Source: JAVEWJ01 sp034004605 (GTDB taxonomy: Bacteria > Patescibacteriota > Gracilibacteria > UBA1369 > LOWO2-01-FULL-3). From it: a stretch of DNA of 64,000 bases. How positions within the stretch are numbered: position 1 is the first letter of the stretch; the number at the start of each line of letters is the position of its first letter. Below the pieces are notes generated by a model that worked only from the letters and a program-made list of their open reading frames with translations, ran no database searches and was not told the origin of the DNA. Below are positions 42,801-49,874 of this stretch, piece after piece. The position numbers and the translations under genes are program-made. The DNA is taken from assembly GCA_034004605.1 (NCBI GenBank), contig JAVEWJ010000003.1:1-64000 (forward strand), given 5' to 3'.

Positions 42801-45168
42801 CGACATATATTACAATTCGTTTGATGGTAGTCTATTTACTTATGTAAGCCATATTAATCCTTCCAATATGATGTTTGCAGTAAAGGAAGCCCGAGGTGGG
42901 TGCTTTACTGGAGATACTTTGATTACTATGGCTGATCTTTCCTTTAAAAAGATTTCCGAGGTTAAAATCGGCGATGAAATTTTGACTTTCAAAAATCCAT
43001 ATTCAATCGAAAAAGTGCCGGGGAAAGTGGTAAATACCGTAAGGCATTTGGTGGATTCTTACTATTTGATAAATGAAAACCTTGAAGTAACCGGAGAGCA
43101 TATTGTGTTTGCCAATGGACAATTTGTGGAAGTAAGAAGCCTTTCCATTGGCGATGAAATGATGGGAAGCAATGGCGAAATTATCCCAATCACATCAATG
43201 AAAAAGATTTCCGGAAATATATATGTATACAATTTCGAGGTGCAAAAATACCATACTTATTTTGCAAACGGATACTTTGTTCACAATGACAAAGGAGGAG
43301 GCGGAGTACGAAGCGATTTCAAAGACAGCGCTTTGTCTACCACTACATCGTCCGATTTCTCCGGTAATGCAACTGTAAAATTCAAACTTCCCGACAATAT
43401 CACTTCGTGGAGAGTTTCCACTAAAGCCGTTGATCTCGAATCGCTTTCGGCAGGAATTTCCTTTGATCCGATTGTTGTATCAAAGCCGATTTTTGTGGAT
43501 GGGGTTTTAAACAGGCAATATTCAATCAAGGATAAGGCGGAAATTGTGCTTCGAGCCTTCGGTAAAGAATTAAACCAGGGTGATGAAATTGATTTTGAAG
43601 TTTCATCTGAAAAACTGGGGTTAAAAGACAAAATAAAAATTTCCGGTGAGGCTTTTAAGAATTCATATGTGAGCCTTCCGGAATTCAGTGTGAAAGGGCC
43701 TTTCGATATTACTTATACGGCTAAAAAAGGCGATTTAGCCGATAGCGTGAAAAGGACTTTCAATGTTGTGGGATCAAGGCTTTCAAAGACTTACTCCGAG
43801 ATTACACCCAAAGTCTCACCTGAATATGTAATTCAAGCATCAGGGGATAGCGTGAATTCGATTGTTTTTTCAGATCTTAAAAACGGATTTCTCTACAATG
43901 AACTTAGCTCTCTATATTACACAGATGGCGATAGAATTGATCAGGCTGTGACAAAAAAAATGGCTGCTGATTTACTAAATAAGTATTTCGGAGAAAATTA
44001 TTTTGTGGATGAAAGTATCGATCCGCTTTTATATCATGATAGGGTGGATGGTGGAATCGCTCTACTCCCCTATAGTTCTTCGGATCTTCAACTTTCGGCC
44101 TTAATGACGCTACTTTCACCAAATCCGGATTCATATTTTTCAAGGGAAGCGCTTTCAAAATATTTTTATAAATTTATGGATGACCCGAATTCGAATACGG
44201 AGCAAATTGTGTTTGCACTTAGCGGACTTTCGGGAATAAATGAGCCTGTGCTTTTGGCCGTTTCAAAAATGGCTTTTGATAAGGATCTTTCAATCGGTAA
44301 TCGGCTTTTAATGGGGCTTTCTCTAGCAAAACTCGGAGATATGGAAAATGCAAACCGTGTATATCAAGATTTGAAAGGCTCGAAAAACTTGGAGGATCTC
44401 GATAATGCACTTTTGAGTATTCTTAGCGCTTATGTCGGGGATGATTCATATATGGATATCTGGAATAAAGTGTCCACGAAGGGCATTGATGACGATTTGA
44501 TAAATATTTACAGGATTGGGCTTTCGGTATTTGGTCTTGAAAACGCAAAAAAATCCGATGCCACGATAGAAATATCTTACAAAGGAAAAACGGAAAAACT
44601 AGATTTCAAAAAACCATACGATATACACACTTTTGCGTTGGAAAAAGGAGAAAACATACTTGTAAAAACCGTGAAAGGAGATATCGCGATGACACGAGTA
44701 TATGAAAAGGAAATTTTAGAAAAAGATTTTGTGTCGGATAAAGATTTCGAGATTTCCAGAAAATATTTTGTAAACGATAAAGAGACAAATATCTTTAAAG
44801 AAGGAGATATGGTGAGGGTGGAAATTTCTCTTAAGATGAATCGAGATTTCGAGAAAAACGGATTTGTGGTGACCGATATTTTACCTTCGGGACTTTATCC
44901 GGTGACTCAAAACCTATTTGGTCTTCCCTATTTGCCTTATGGATTTAGGAACGATGTGGTTTGGCCGTTTGCTGTTGATTTCCAGAAAGTGAAATTTTAT
45001 ATGGGTTATTTCAATCAGGAAAATAATAATATTCAAAAAGTTTCATACTTCGCCCGAGTCGTTGCACCGGGAAAATATTTTGCGGAACCCGTGAAAGCTG
45101 AGTCATGGTCGGCTCCATCGGTTTCGAGTATTTCCAAATCCGACTTCGTGGAAATTTCAAAAAAATAA
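39814..45168 (+). CDS. Alpha-2-macroglobulin-like protein with a Hint (intein-like) domain in the bait region
   Basis: 1784 aa. Residues 1-44 are basic and cytoplasmic, helix about 45-62, the rest outside. Ig-like (Big_5-type) domains fill about 80-270. Macroglobulin domains follow (about 490-590 with SFDKSMYLPNDKMNIWGF; about 940-990 with SDKESYLPGDDVTLYF). A Hint domain runs from Cys1030 (CFTGDTLIT) through TGEH (Thr1093, His1096) to HTYFANGYFVHN (His1157-Asn1158), then Asp1159. After it come the Gly-rich VRSDFKDSAL, LPDNITSWRV, an alpha-alpha barrel (about 1360-1590) and a receptor-binding-like C-terminus. At the thioester position it reads YTDGDRIDQ (1370-1377) instead of GCxEQ, so no thioester. 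All Hint catalytic residues are present. Asp at +1 suggests cleavage or transfer rather than standard splicing. Confidence 0.88.
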   Translation: MNKNRKVDKLPVEKSKRYLWAYIREKVMHKKSGFFANFFTPLRLSITGAMALLLIVAIVLNQNLSFIEIIKGTENTAYANFTMEAEKSDSLGVLSDSSFILKSDADLSETVVAENLKVNPETKLSVEKIAEGEYKVSPATSLMPNTVYNFKIASALKNFSFSYQIRNEFIVSSTIPGDQSGSVPLASGIEIKFSNENFDIKTAESFFEISPSVVGRFEKHGKSMVFIAKGGLKPSTIYTVRVKKGLPLVGSDMTLKEEKVFQFETEAKDSSNRDYLFFSADNFETKTGVDLAVGVYGANDETVSSKIEVFKFADSSAFLDAFKKINEIPSWSYSYKQAFRTETTGLSSMGEYEAKVDKINYSNYLYVPDLKLKKGFYLLEIKDENRSQALVQVTDLAVYTNVTLTDTLFWAINLADGMPSKNAEIKSLDMGKEGRTDENGVYKFTTPDDFKEDYKDAKVKFFKADDSLGNEIYLALMPISSDYRYYDYNVVASFDKSMYLPNDKMNIWGFIEKKSGEKVRSLNVEVRYNYETIADNFEINVENGFFKSDYVLKNAPIGSYNIDFYNGEDIVASKFLEVTNYIKPAYEIVVESDRKNYFAGENMDVEISARYFDGTPVSYGEVEYTKDYRKESQKIALDELGKAKITLKADKNNSDENSKYFYIKDYNNYEFFSPKSEETNISGSFNANVFRSKVYLTAKSEHENNIAKIEVQSNFVDLDKADKGGVFDYYSFKGEPTKNQTINGKITKIRFEKYQTGEHYDFINKISVPEYSYTPVEEFLENFTVNSDSEGKAYYEFETQEDGYYEVILTTYDSDNNVSKVSTHVYGNFHNPNYDFLNIKFEKADNENNEVLFTLNEKVKAFVSNGEIKFEPKNGGKFLFIESMNGIKKAFVSDSAEMNTVFSEDKLPGFYISAVYFDGTEMRQVYSARANFNKDEKKLNIEMTSDKESYLPGDDVTLYFKVKDEDGKGVSANLNVNAIDEAYYKIAYDNVSDPLDDIYYNSFDGSLFTYVSHINPSNMMFAVKEARGGCFTGDTLITMADLSFKKISEVKIGDEILTFKNPYSIEKVPGKVVNTVRHLVDSYYLINENLEVTGEHIVFANGQFVEVRSLSIGDEMMGSNGEIIPITSMKKISGNIYVYNFEVQKYHTYFANGYFVHNDKGGGGVRSDFKDSALSTTTSSDFSGNATVKFKLPDNITSWRVSTKAVDLESLSAGISFDPIVVSKPIFVDGVLNRQYSIKDKAEIVLRAFGKELNQGDEIDFEVSSEKLGLKDKIKISGEAFKNSYVSLPEFSVKGPFDITYTAKKGDLADSVKRTFNVVGSRLSKTYSEITPKVSPEYVIQASGDSVNSIVFSDLKNGFLYNELSSLYYTDGDRIDQAVTKKMAADLLNKYFGENYFVDESIDPLLYHDRVDGGIALLPYSSSDLQLSALMTLLSPNPDSYFSREALSKYFYKFMDDPNSNTEQIVFALSGLSGINEPVLLAVSKMAFDKDLSIGNRLLMGLSLAKLGDMENANRVYQDLKGSKNLEDLDNALLSILSAYVGDDSYMDIWNKVSTKGIDDDLINIYRIGLSVFGLENAKKSDATIEISYKGKTEKLDFKKPYDIHTFALEKGENILVKTVKGDIAMTRVYEKEILEKDFVSDKDFEISRKYFVNDKETNIFKEGDMVRVEISLKMNRDFEKNGFVVTDILPSGLYPVTQNLFGLPYLPYGFRNDVVWPFAVDFQKVKFYMGYFNQENNNIQKVSYFARVVAPGKYFAEPVKAESWSAPSVSSISKSDFVEISKK
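42901..43287 (+). other. Hint/BIL-like autoprocessing domain (129 residues) inside the macroglobulin
   Basis: Residues 1030-1158 of the host protein. Block A starts with the nucleophile Cys (CFTGDTLITM, KISEVKIGDEIL). Block B is LEVTGEHIVFANG with the TxxH motif. Blocks F and G are VYNFEVQKYHTYFANG and FVHN. There is no room for a homing endonuclease. The residue after Asn is Asp, not Cys/Ser/Thr, as in bacterial intein-like (BIL type A) or polymorphic-toxin Hint domains rather than true inteins. Flanking ARGG and DKGGGG would join seamlessly if the domain were removed. Confidence 0.9.
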
Positions 45169-45183
45169 ATAGAACGCGGAAAG

Positions 45184-45220
45184 AAAAAAGCGCTCCTTTA
45201 AATGGGGGTGCTTTTTTCTT
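45184..45220 (+). terminator. Terminator of sigma/macroglobulin operon
   Basis: Stem AAAAAAGCGCTCC/GGGGTGCTTTTTT (13 bp with three G-U pairs, 8-nt loop), followed by CTTT. Confidence 0.82.
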
Positions 45221-45243
45221 TGGCTATTTTTTTGTAGTGTTTG

Positions 45244-45264
45244 TTTCTGTTTAGACAACAGAAA
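45244..45264 (+). repeat. Perfect inverted repeat (operator-like or leader hairpin)
   Basis: TTTCTGTT/AACAGAAA, 8 bp with a 5-nt loop (TAGAC), about 160 nt upstream of the small gene at 45423. No T-run after it, so not a terminator. Could be an operator or a leader hairpin. Confidence 0.5.
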
Positions 45265-45413
45265 ATTCAAAACTAATGGCCTTTACCAAGCCATTTAAGT
45301 CGTTGTGGTGGGTCGAGTTTTTGGAGGGTCGAGATTTCGGATTTAATCTAAAATTGCGGAACAAAAAAGCGTATCGGAAATCCTCTCAAGTGAGGGGATC
45401 TCCGTCGCTAAAT

Positions 45414-45418
45414 GGAGG
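45414..45418 (+). promoter_or_regulatory. Shine-Dalgarno GGAGG
   Basis: 4 nt before ATG 45423. CTCC at about 45400-45403 could pair with it and close the site. Confidence 0.65.
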
Positions 45419-45422
45419 CAAC

Positions 45423-45668
45423 ATGCCACTTGCAAAAAATGGTATCTACTTCATCCAACAACTAGACAATCCGAGACCTTATGGAAGAGAGATTGTGTTG
45501 AGAAATTCCGGATTTTCTCAACAAGAAGAAGTTTCTGAGCAAGAATGCTTATCTCAGTTGAGGACTACTTTGGAGTGTAAAGCCGAGGAGAAACAAACCA
45601 ACGAAGACAGAGCAAAAGAAGCTTTTGAAAAGCAAAGAAAAAGAGAGCTTTATATGCAAGACATCTGA
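45423..45668 (+). CDS. Small hypothetical protein in an SD-bearing unit
   Basis: 81 aa, soluble. The first half has GIYFIQQLDNPRPYGREIVLRN, the second half is a highly charged helix (EECLSQLRTTLE-like, then KQTNEDRAKEAFEKQRKRE). No family recognised. The frame is open from ATG 45276, but the SD at 45414 marks ATG 45423 as the start. Composition is less AT-rich than the macroglobulin gene. It stands alone between two terminators. Confidence 0.6.
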   Translation: MPLAKNGIYFIQQLDNPRPYGREIVLRNSGFSQQEEVSEQECLSQLRTTLECKAEEKQTNEDRAKEAFEKQRKRELYMQDI

Positions 45669-45680
45669 CCGCATGAGTTT

Positions 45681-45718
45681 GGGAGCCGATTTTAAGGCTC
45701 CCTCTCAATCTTTTTTTT
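45681..45718 (+). terminator. Terminator-like hairpin
   Basis: 7-bp stem GGGAGCC/GGCTCCC with an 8-nt loop, then TCTCAATC and eight T. The T-run is set off by 8 nt. Confidence 0.6.
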
Positions 45719-45851
45719 AGAAATATTATTCAGCGTTTTTTACTATGAATCAACTTAGCGATAAATGTTCAAAAAAATTTAAATATATTCCCTCATTAAA
45801 AATATATGAAAAAAAATTTGTTTATAAAATTTGAAGCTGGTTAGCTATACT

Positions 45852-47924
45852 TTATTTACGGTCCAATTTAAAATTCATTTGCTCATCGACAAAATCCCTA
45901 TTCGGGTTTTCGAGGAGACGGGTTGTGCGTTCTTCCATTACTTTGGAAGGCTCGTCCACTTGGCTTATTGATGCGAAAAGATTTTTGGCTTTTTCGAAGT
46001 TTTTTTGCCTGTATTCATTAAGCGCCTGCGAATAAACGGAAAGAATATTTTGGAGATTTTGTGTTAATTCGTTTGATTTGCAAACGATTTCATAAAGTCG
46101 TGTGGGGAGTGTTTTACCGAGCATTATTGCGCTGTCGATTTCTCGAAGAACAATGTATTTTTTGAGCATCTCGAGATCCGTGTTGTTTTCGAAATTGGCT
46201 GCGATTATTTGAGTTTTGTATGTTTTGTTTACACTGCCTTCCATTCTTGATGCTGTATTTACAGTATCCCCCATCGCCGTGTAATCAAAACGGTTTACAG
46301 ATCCTATATTTCCCACAATGGCCTCTCCAGTATTTATTCCGATGCGAAATTCTATAAGTGGAAGTCCTTCTTTTGCCCACTTTTCGTGAAGTTTTACGAG
46401 TATCTCCTTCATATCCAAGGCGCAAAGAAAGGCTTTAAGTACTTGATCTTTTTGTTCGAACGGAGCGCCGAAAAAGCCCATAATCGCATCCCCTTCGAAT
46501 TTATCCACTGTCCCACCACGAGCTTTCACGATACTTTCCATCATTGTGAAATATTCGTTGAGTTGAGCCACCCATTTACCGATTTCCACTTTTTCACTTA
46601 TTGAAGTGGAGTCTTTGATGTCCATAAAAAATACGGTGACAACTCGTTTTTCTCCGCCAAGCTTTACCATTTCGGGGTTTTTCACAATTTGCTCCACCAA
46701 ATCGGCACTCACATACTTGGAAAAAGAGTTTTTAAGCTCCCTTCCCTGTTTGTCGGAGATGAAATAGCGGTAGGCGAAGGAGAATACATACGAAAAGAAA
46801 GCAATGAAGAGAATAGGTGTAAAAGGCAAAATAATCAATTTTTCGAAAAAGATTCTTGCTGAAAGATAATACAAAATTATAAAAGCAAGTATAATTAGTG
46901 TGGAAATACCGCTTGAGAATTTTAAGAAAAGTATTGTTAATAGTAGTCCAGTTAAAAGGCAAAATAAGTAATTATATTCTGGTGCTAGTTGTTTCAGTTC
47001 TTCATTACTTATCAAAGTTTGGACTTCATTGGCCCGAAACTCCACCCCAGGCATAAGAGTACCCTTACTTACAGGTGTGAAGAATTTGTCTTCCGTTAGT
47101 GCCGGATTTGTTAGGCCTATTAAAACAACTTTCCCGTCGAAGGATCCCTTTTCAAAGCGACCTTGAACTAAATCTACAAAAGAAATATTCGGAAATTCAA
47201 AAGGCTTGTGATAAAAATTGATAAACATTTTTCCTGACTTTTGTGTACTTTCATATTTATTTTCCGCATACAATTCGTATATTTTCACTCCAAAATCTAA
47301 ATAATCTTCAAAAGAAGGAGTAATGTACCGGATTTGCCCAATTTCATCAGTTGATACATCTATAAAACCGAAATTTGATATTTCCTCAGAGTAAATATTC
47401 AACGGATATTCAACTTCGTTTTCTCCAAAAACTATAGGAAGCACTATTTTTCCCGAATTTTCTTTGAGACTGTTTTTGAAGTTTTGAACTTCCGGGGTTA
47501 GTGTTCCAGAGTATTTCTCTAAAAATTTATCCAAAAGCTCAGATTTGTCTTCGCCTTTGATTTTCTTTAGTTTCAATTCGTTGACTACTTCCAATGGTAA
47601 AAAATTTGTTTCCGCCTTAAAAAGTATATCAATGCCAATCACCTTTGCACCATCATTTGATATGTTTTCGATAGCTGTAGCCCAATAATTCTTCGACCAC
47701 GTTGCAAAATTTCCAAGGCCTACCCCTGTTTTCTCAGTACTTTTTGAGTCTATTGAAACAATCACAACATCCGTAGCTTGGTTTTTTGTTGTATATACTG
47801 TGTTTTGTATAAGCAAATCGACTTGTTTTCCTATCGTAGAGAAACTTAAAATAGCAGAAAACACTAAGGAACCAACTACAATAGAAATTAATGGGATTAA
47901 TTTTTCCGTTAATGCCGATTTCAT
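45852..47924 (-). CDS. CHASE2 domain class III adenylate/guanylate cyclase
   Basis: 690 aa membrane cyclase. N-terminal helix (about residues 10-28), extracellular CHASE2 sensor (about 40-320; VIVSIDSKSTEKTGVG, GKVVLIGLTNPALTEDKFFTP), three helices (about 320-395), cytoplasmic cyclase domain (about 420-600). Metal-binding Asp residues lie in VTVFFMDIKDSTSIS and FEGDAIMGFFG; the substrate and transition-state region is GINTGEAIVGNIGSVNRFDYTAMGD (quoted as one region) with NTASRMEG. Product cAMP or cGMP is not decided by eye. A short helical C-terminus (TPR-like) follows. A cNMP-binding protein is encoded at 34832. Confidence 0.93.
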   Translation of the reverse strand: MKSALTEKLIPLISIVVGSLVFSAILSFSTIGKQVDLLIQNTVYTTKNQATDVVIVSIDSKSTEKTGVGLGNFATWSKNYWATAIENISNDGAKVIGIDILFKAETNFLPLEVVNELKLKKIKGEDKSELLDKFLEKYSGTLTPEVQNFKNSLKENSGKIVLPIVFGENEVEYPLNIYSEEISNFGFIDVSTDEIGQIRYITPSFEDYLDFGVKIYELYAENKYESTQKSGKMFINFYHKPFEFPNISFVDLVQGRFEKGSFDGKVVLIGLTNPALTEDKFFTPVSKGTLMPGVEFRANEVQTLISNEELKQLAPEYNYLFCLLTGLLLTILFLKFSSGISTLIILAFIILYYLSARIFFEKLIILPFTPILFIAFFSYVFSFAYRYFISDKQGRELKNSFSKYVSADLVEQIVKNPEMVKLGGEKRVVTVFFMDIKDSTSISEKVEIGKWVAQLNEYFTMMESIVKARGGTVDKFEGDAIMGFFGAPFEQKDQVLKAFLCALDMKEILVKLHEKWAKEGLPLIEFRIGINTGEAIVGNIGSVNRFDYTAMGDTVNTASRMEGSVNKTYKTQIIAANFENNTDLEMLKKYIVLREIDSAIMLGKTLPTRLYEIVCKSNELTQNLQNILSVYSQALNEYRQKNFEKAKNLFASISQVDEPSKVMEERTTRLLENPNRDFVDEQMNFKLDRK

Positions 47925-47941
47925 AATTACCGTTAAATCTA

Positions 47942-47960
47942 TTTATTATAGCATAATAAA
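47942..47960. repeat. Inverted repeat overlapping the cyclase promoter
   Basis: TTTATTAT AGC ATAATAAA, 8-bp arms. A minus-strand TATAAT-like -10 lies in it, about 20 bp before ATG 47924, so it could be an operator of the cyclase gene. Confidence 0.4.
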
Positions 47961-47966
47961 CGGCAT

Positions 47967-48809
47967 TTAACCAGTTTTTATTTCTTTTACTTTTCTTTTA
48001 ACTAGTAGTCTAAGAATTTTATTTTGAACTCCGACAATGATCACAATTAATAGTATACCTGATGGAAAAGGCGCTATTTCTTTTGAAAAATGTATGGGTT
48101 TTAATAGTCCTTCTGAGATGGAACATCCGGCATTCGTTGTTTCCATAGTATCATTTACTCTCAAATTCTCGTTTTCCATGACCTCCACACCCTCTTCTGA
48201 GTCCAAACAGTTTTCGTGAGGCAACTCAATTTTCACTTCACCCTCTTTGGTTGTAACCTTTCCTTCCTCATCCACATAAAATATGCCTCCTTTTTTTGCG
48301 CTTGCAATGGGAAACCCTTCCAGGTTTTGTATAAATATCTCTCCTTCTTCCACTGAAAATTTCATCAATTTATTACCGTTAATATCTACATCAACAATCG
48401 TCCACACTTTTGCAGAATCAGATTCTGCGTTTACAAACACAAAAACATTATTTGCACGAAGTTCAGTCAAAGGAAATACTCCATTAAGACCTTTTTCTAA
48501 TGATAAATATCCCGCTCCTTCAAAAATATGAAAACTGGACTGTAAAGAATCTTTTCGATAATTTACTCTTACTCCGTCTTTGACAGGCATTAACTCTAAG
48601 AATGAGCTTGTGTCTTTTACAATGGTTCCATCTGGACTAATGGTCCCTTTTTGGGGAAAAATTAACTCCCTCAGTTGGCAAATGTTGTCGACCTCGGGAT
48701 CATAAAGTCTTTCATCAATTTTATACCCTTCGATTTCCTTAACATCTCCCTGAGTATCAAAATCAGGGTCATCCACCAACCATGTTTCACAAACCAATAC
48801 TTCACCCAT
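47967..48809 (-). CDS. Hypothetical tail-anchored surface protein
   Basis: 280 aa. No N-terminal signal is evident. The body is beta-rich (FHIFEGAGYLSLEKG, VWTIVDVDINGN, FSVEEGEIFIQNLEG), somewhat like FecR-type beta domains. The C-terminus has NAGCSIS, then about 20 residues, a hydrophobic helix (SGILLIVIIVGV) and a basic tail (RLLVKRKVKEIK). This Cys/helix/basic-tail order resembles C-terminal sorting signals of the MYXO-CTERM kind. The protein at 49875 has a similar end. Whether it is exported is uncertain. Confidence 0.6.
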   Translation of the reverse strand: MGEVLVCETWLVDDPDFDTQGDVKEIEGYKIDERLYDPEVDNICQLRELIFPQKGTISPDGTIVKDTSSFLELMPVKDGVRVNYRKDSLQSSFHIFEGAGYLSLEKGLNGVFPLTELRANNVFVFVNAESDSAKVWTIVDVDINGNKLMKFSVEEGEIFIQNLEGFPIASAKKGGIFYVDEEGKVTTKEGEVKIELPHENCLDSEEGVEVMENENLRVNDTMETTNAGCSISEGLLKPIHFSKEIAPFPSGILLIVIIVGVQNKILRLLVKRKVKEIKTG

Positions 48810-48919
48810 TTTTTTAATTTAGAACTCAACTATTTAATATTTTTTAACACAAAAAGTCAATAATTATCTTGCCTAAAATCGTTTTTTTTGTTAGTTTATG
48901 TGTGTAATAAGAAATATTT

Positions 48920-49453
48920 ATGAGAGAAAATCATGAAAATATAGGAGAAATTTTGATGGGAGGACGCATAGAGTCCGTTCCTGTAAAGAAAAACAAGATT
49001 GTTTCTTCTGTTCAAAATTTTGTGAAAAGTGGAGTTTTGTTTGTAGTGGCATCGTTTGCTCCTATTTCAGGATGTGAAGATGGAAGTTTCGATTCTGGAA
49101 GGTTTTCATCAGATATGACGCAAGGGGTAAAAGAAGCTGATGTGGAAACCGAACCAAACGAATTTCAGTTTCCGATTTTTATGACTTTAGGATCCGAGGG
49201 ACTTTCAATGTCTGGTCTTACTGAAGAACCAATTACTATTTTAGTTCAGATATTTGATGGAAATAATGATCTCTTGGAACAGGAAGGATTTGTGTGTGAT
49301 GGAGATTGTGAGTTGGATTCAATATTAATCCCTGATAATGCTGAAAGAGTTGAAGTTCTTTTAGAGTCGGTTAGTGGTGAAAATAAAGAGATTCGATCTT
49401 TCAATTATAGAGTAATGATGGAGGATTCTCCTACTGAAGCGCCTGGAATTTAA
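48920..49453 (+). CDS. Putative lipoprotein with long N-terminal extension
   Basis: 177 aa. The hydrophobic stretch comes late (about residues 36-50, SGVLFVVASFAPISGC) and ends in a good lipobox ISGC, after a basic segment (VKKNKI). The mature part is acidic with two close Cys (FVCDGDCELD) and a small beta-type domain. No family recognised. A second ATG at 48956 has AGGAGA upstream and is an alternative start that would shorten the extension. Possibly part of the surface gene group here. Confidence 0.62.
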   Translation: MRENHENIGEILMGGRIESVPVKKNKIVSSVQNFVKSGVLFVVASFAPISGCEDGSFDSGRFSSDMTQGVKEADVETEPNEFQFPIFMTLGSEGLSMSGLTEEPITILVQIFDGNNDLLEQEGFVCDGDCELDSILIPDNAERVEVLLESVSGENKEIRSFNYRVMMEDSPTEAPGI

Positions 49454-49834
49454 TAAAGTTTGATTATTTTATCTATAAACGTTTTTTAGTTATATAAATG
49501 AAAAGGCTTTTTTCGCTTATGGATAAACTTTTCTTTTAAAGTCGACGTCCTCAGAAATAAATTTGGTAATATTTATGAATAGATTTCTGAAGATTAAAGA
49601 GAGATAATTCCTGCCGGCAGGAATTATTGAGGTCTTTTTGGGCTTAAAATAAATATCTTGGAAGAAAATATAAAACTATTTACAGATTTCCCATTAAGAA
49701 ACAATTTACTGTATAAAGCAAATGTGACACGGGAGCAATGGCTTTATGATGCGGGGGAATAAAACATTAACAATCAATAACAAGCGTTTCGGTATTTTTA
49801 AAAGATAGCTTTTGTCCCATTTTGAAAATTCAAA
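49454..49834. other. 381-bp intergenic region with a 24-bp palindrome
   Basis: No convincing gene. It holds a perfect palindrome (listed separately) and a short AT-rich remainder. Short open frames such as that around 49660-49760 have no support. Confidence 0.5.
49604..49627. repeat. 24-bp perfect palindrome around CCTGCCGGCAGG
   Basis: ATAATTC CTGCC/GGCAG GAATTAT, centred at 49615/49616. GC-rich core in an AT-rich spacer, no T-run directly after it. Could be a protein-binding site or a mobile palindromic repeat. Confidence 0.65.
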
Positions 49835-49839
49835 AAAAA

Positions 49840-49862
49840 GGCCCGTGTTCTTTAGACGAGCC
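49840..49862 (-). terminator. Terminator of the Cys-rich protein gene
   Basis: Minus-strand stem GGCTCGT/ACGGGCC (7 bp, one G-U) followed by eight T. Plus strand also has TTTTT after the stem, so it may work both ways. Confidence 0.75.
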
Positions 49863-49874
49863 TTTTTCGTTTTA

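Noticed and set aside
42901..43287. Canonical self-splicing intein
   Set aside because: The residue after the terminal Asn is Asp, not Cys, Ser or Thr, there is no endonuclease insert, and the site is not a conserved enzyme active site. A BIL/Hint domain fits better.
39814..45168. UGA-glycine genetic code as in Gracilibacteria/Absconditabacteria
   Set aside because: Long genes contain no in-frame TGA, and TGA ends at least one recognised gene (19869-19871).
45276..45422. N-terminal extension of the small gene at 45423
   Set aside because: The GGAGG at 45414 precedes ATG 45423 and the upstream part contains leader hairpins.
49454..49834. Small gene around 49660-49760
   Set aside because: Only a short open stretch without a start signal or recognisable product.
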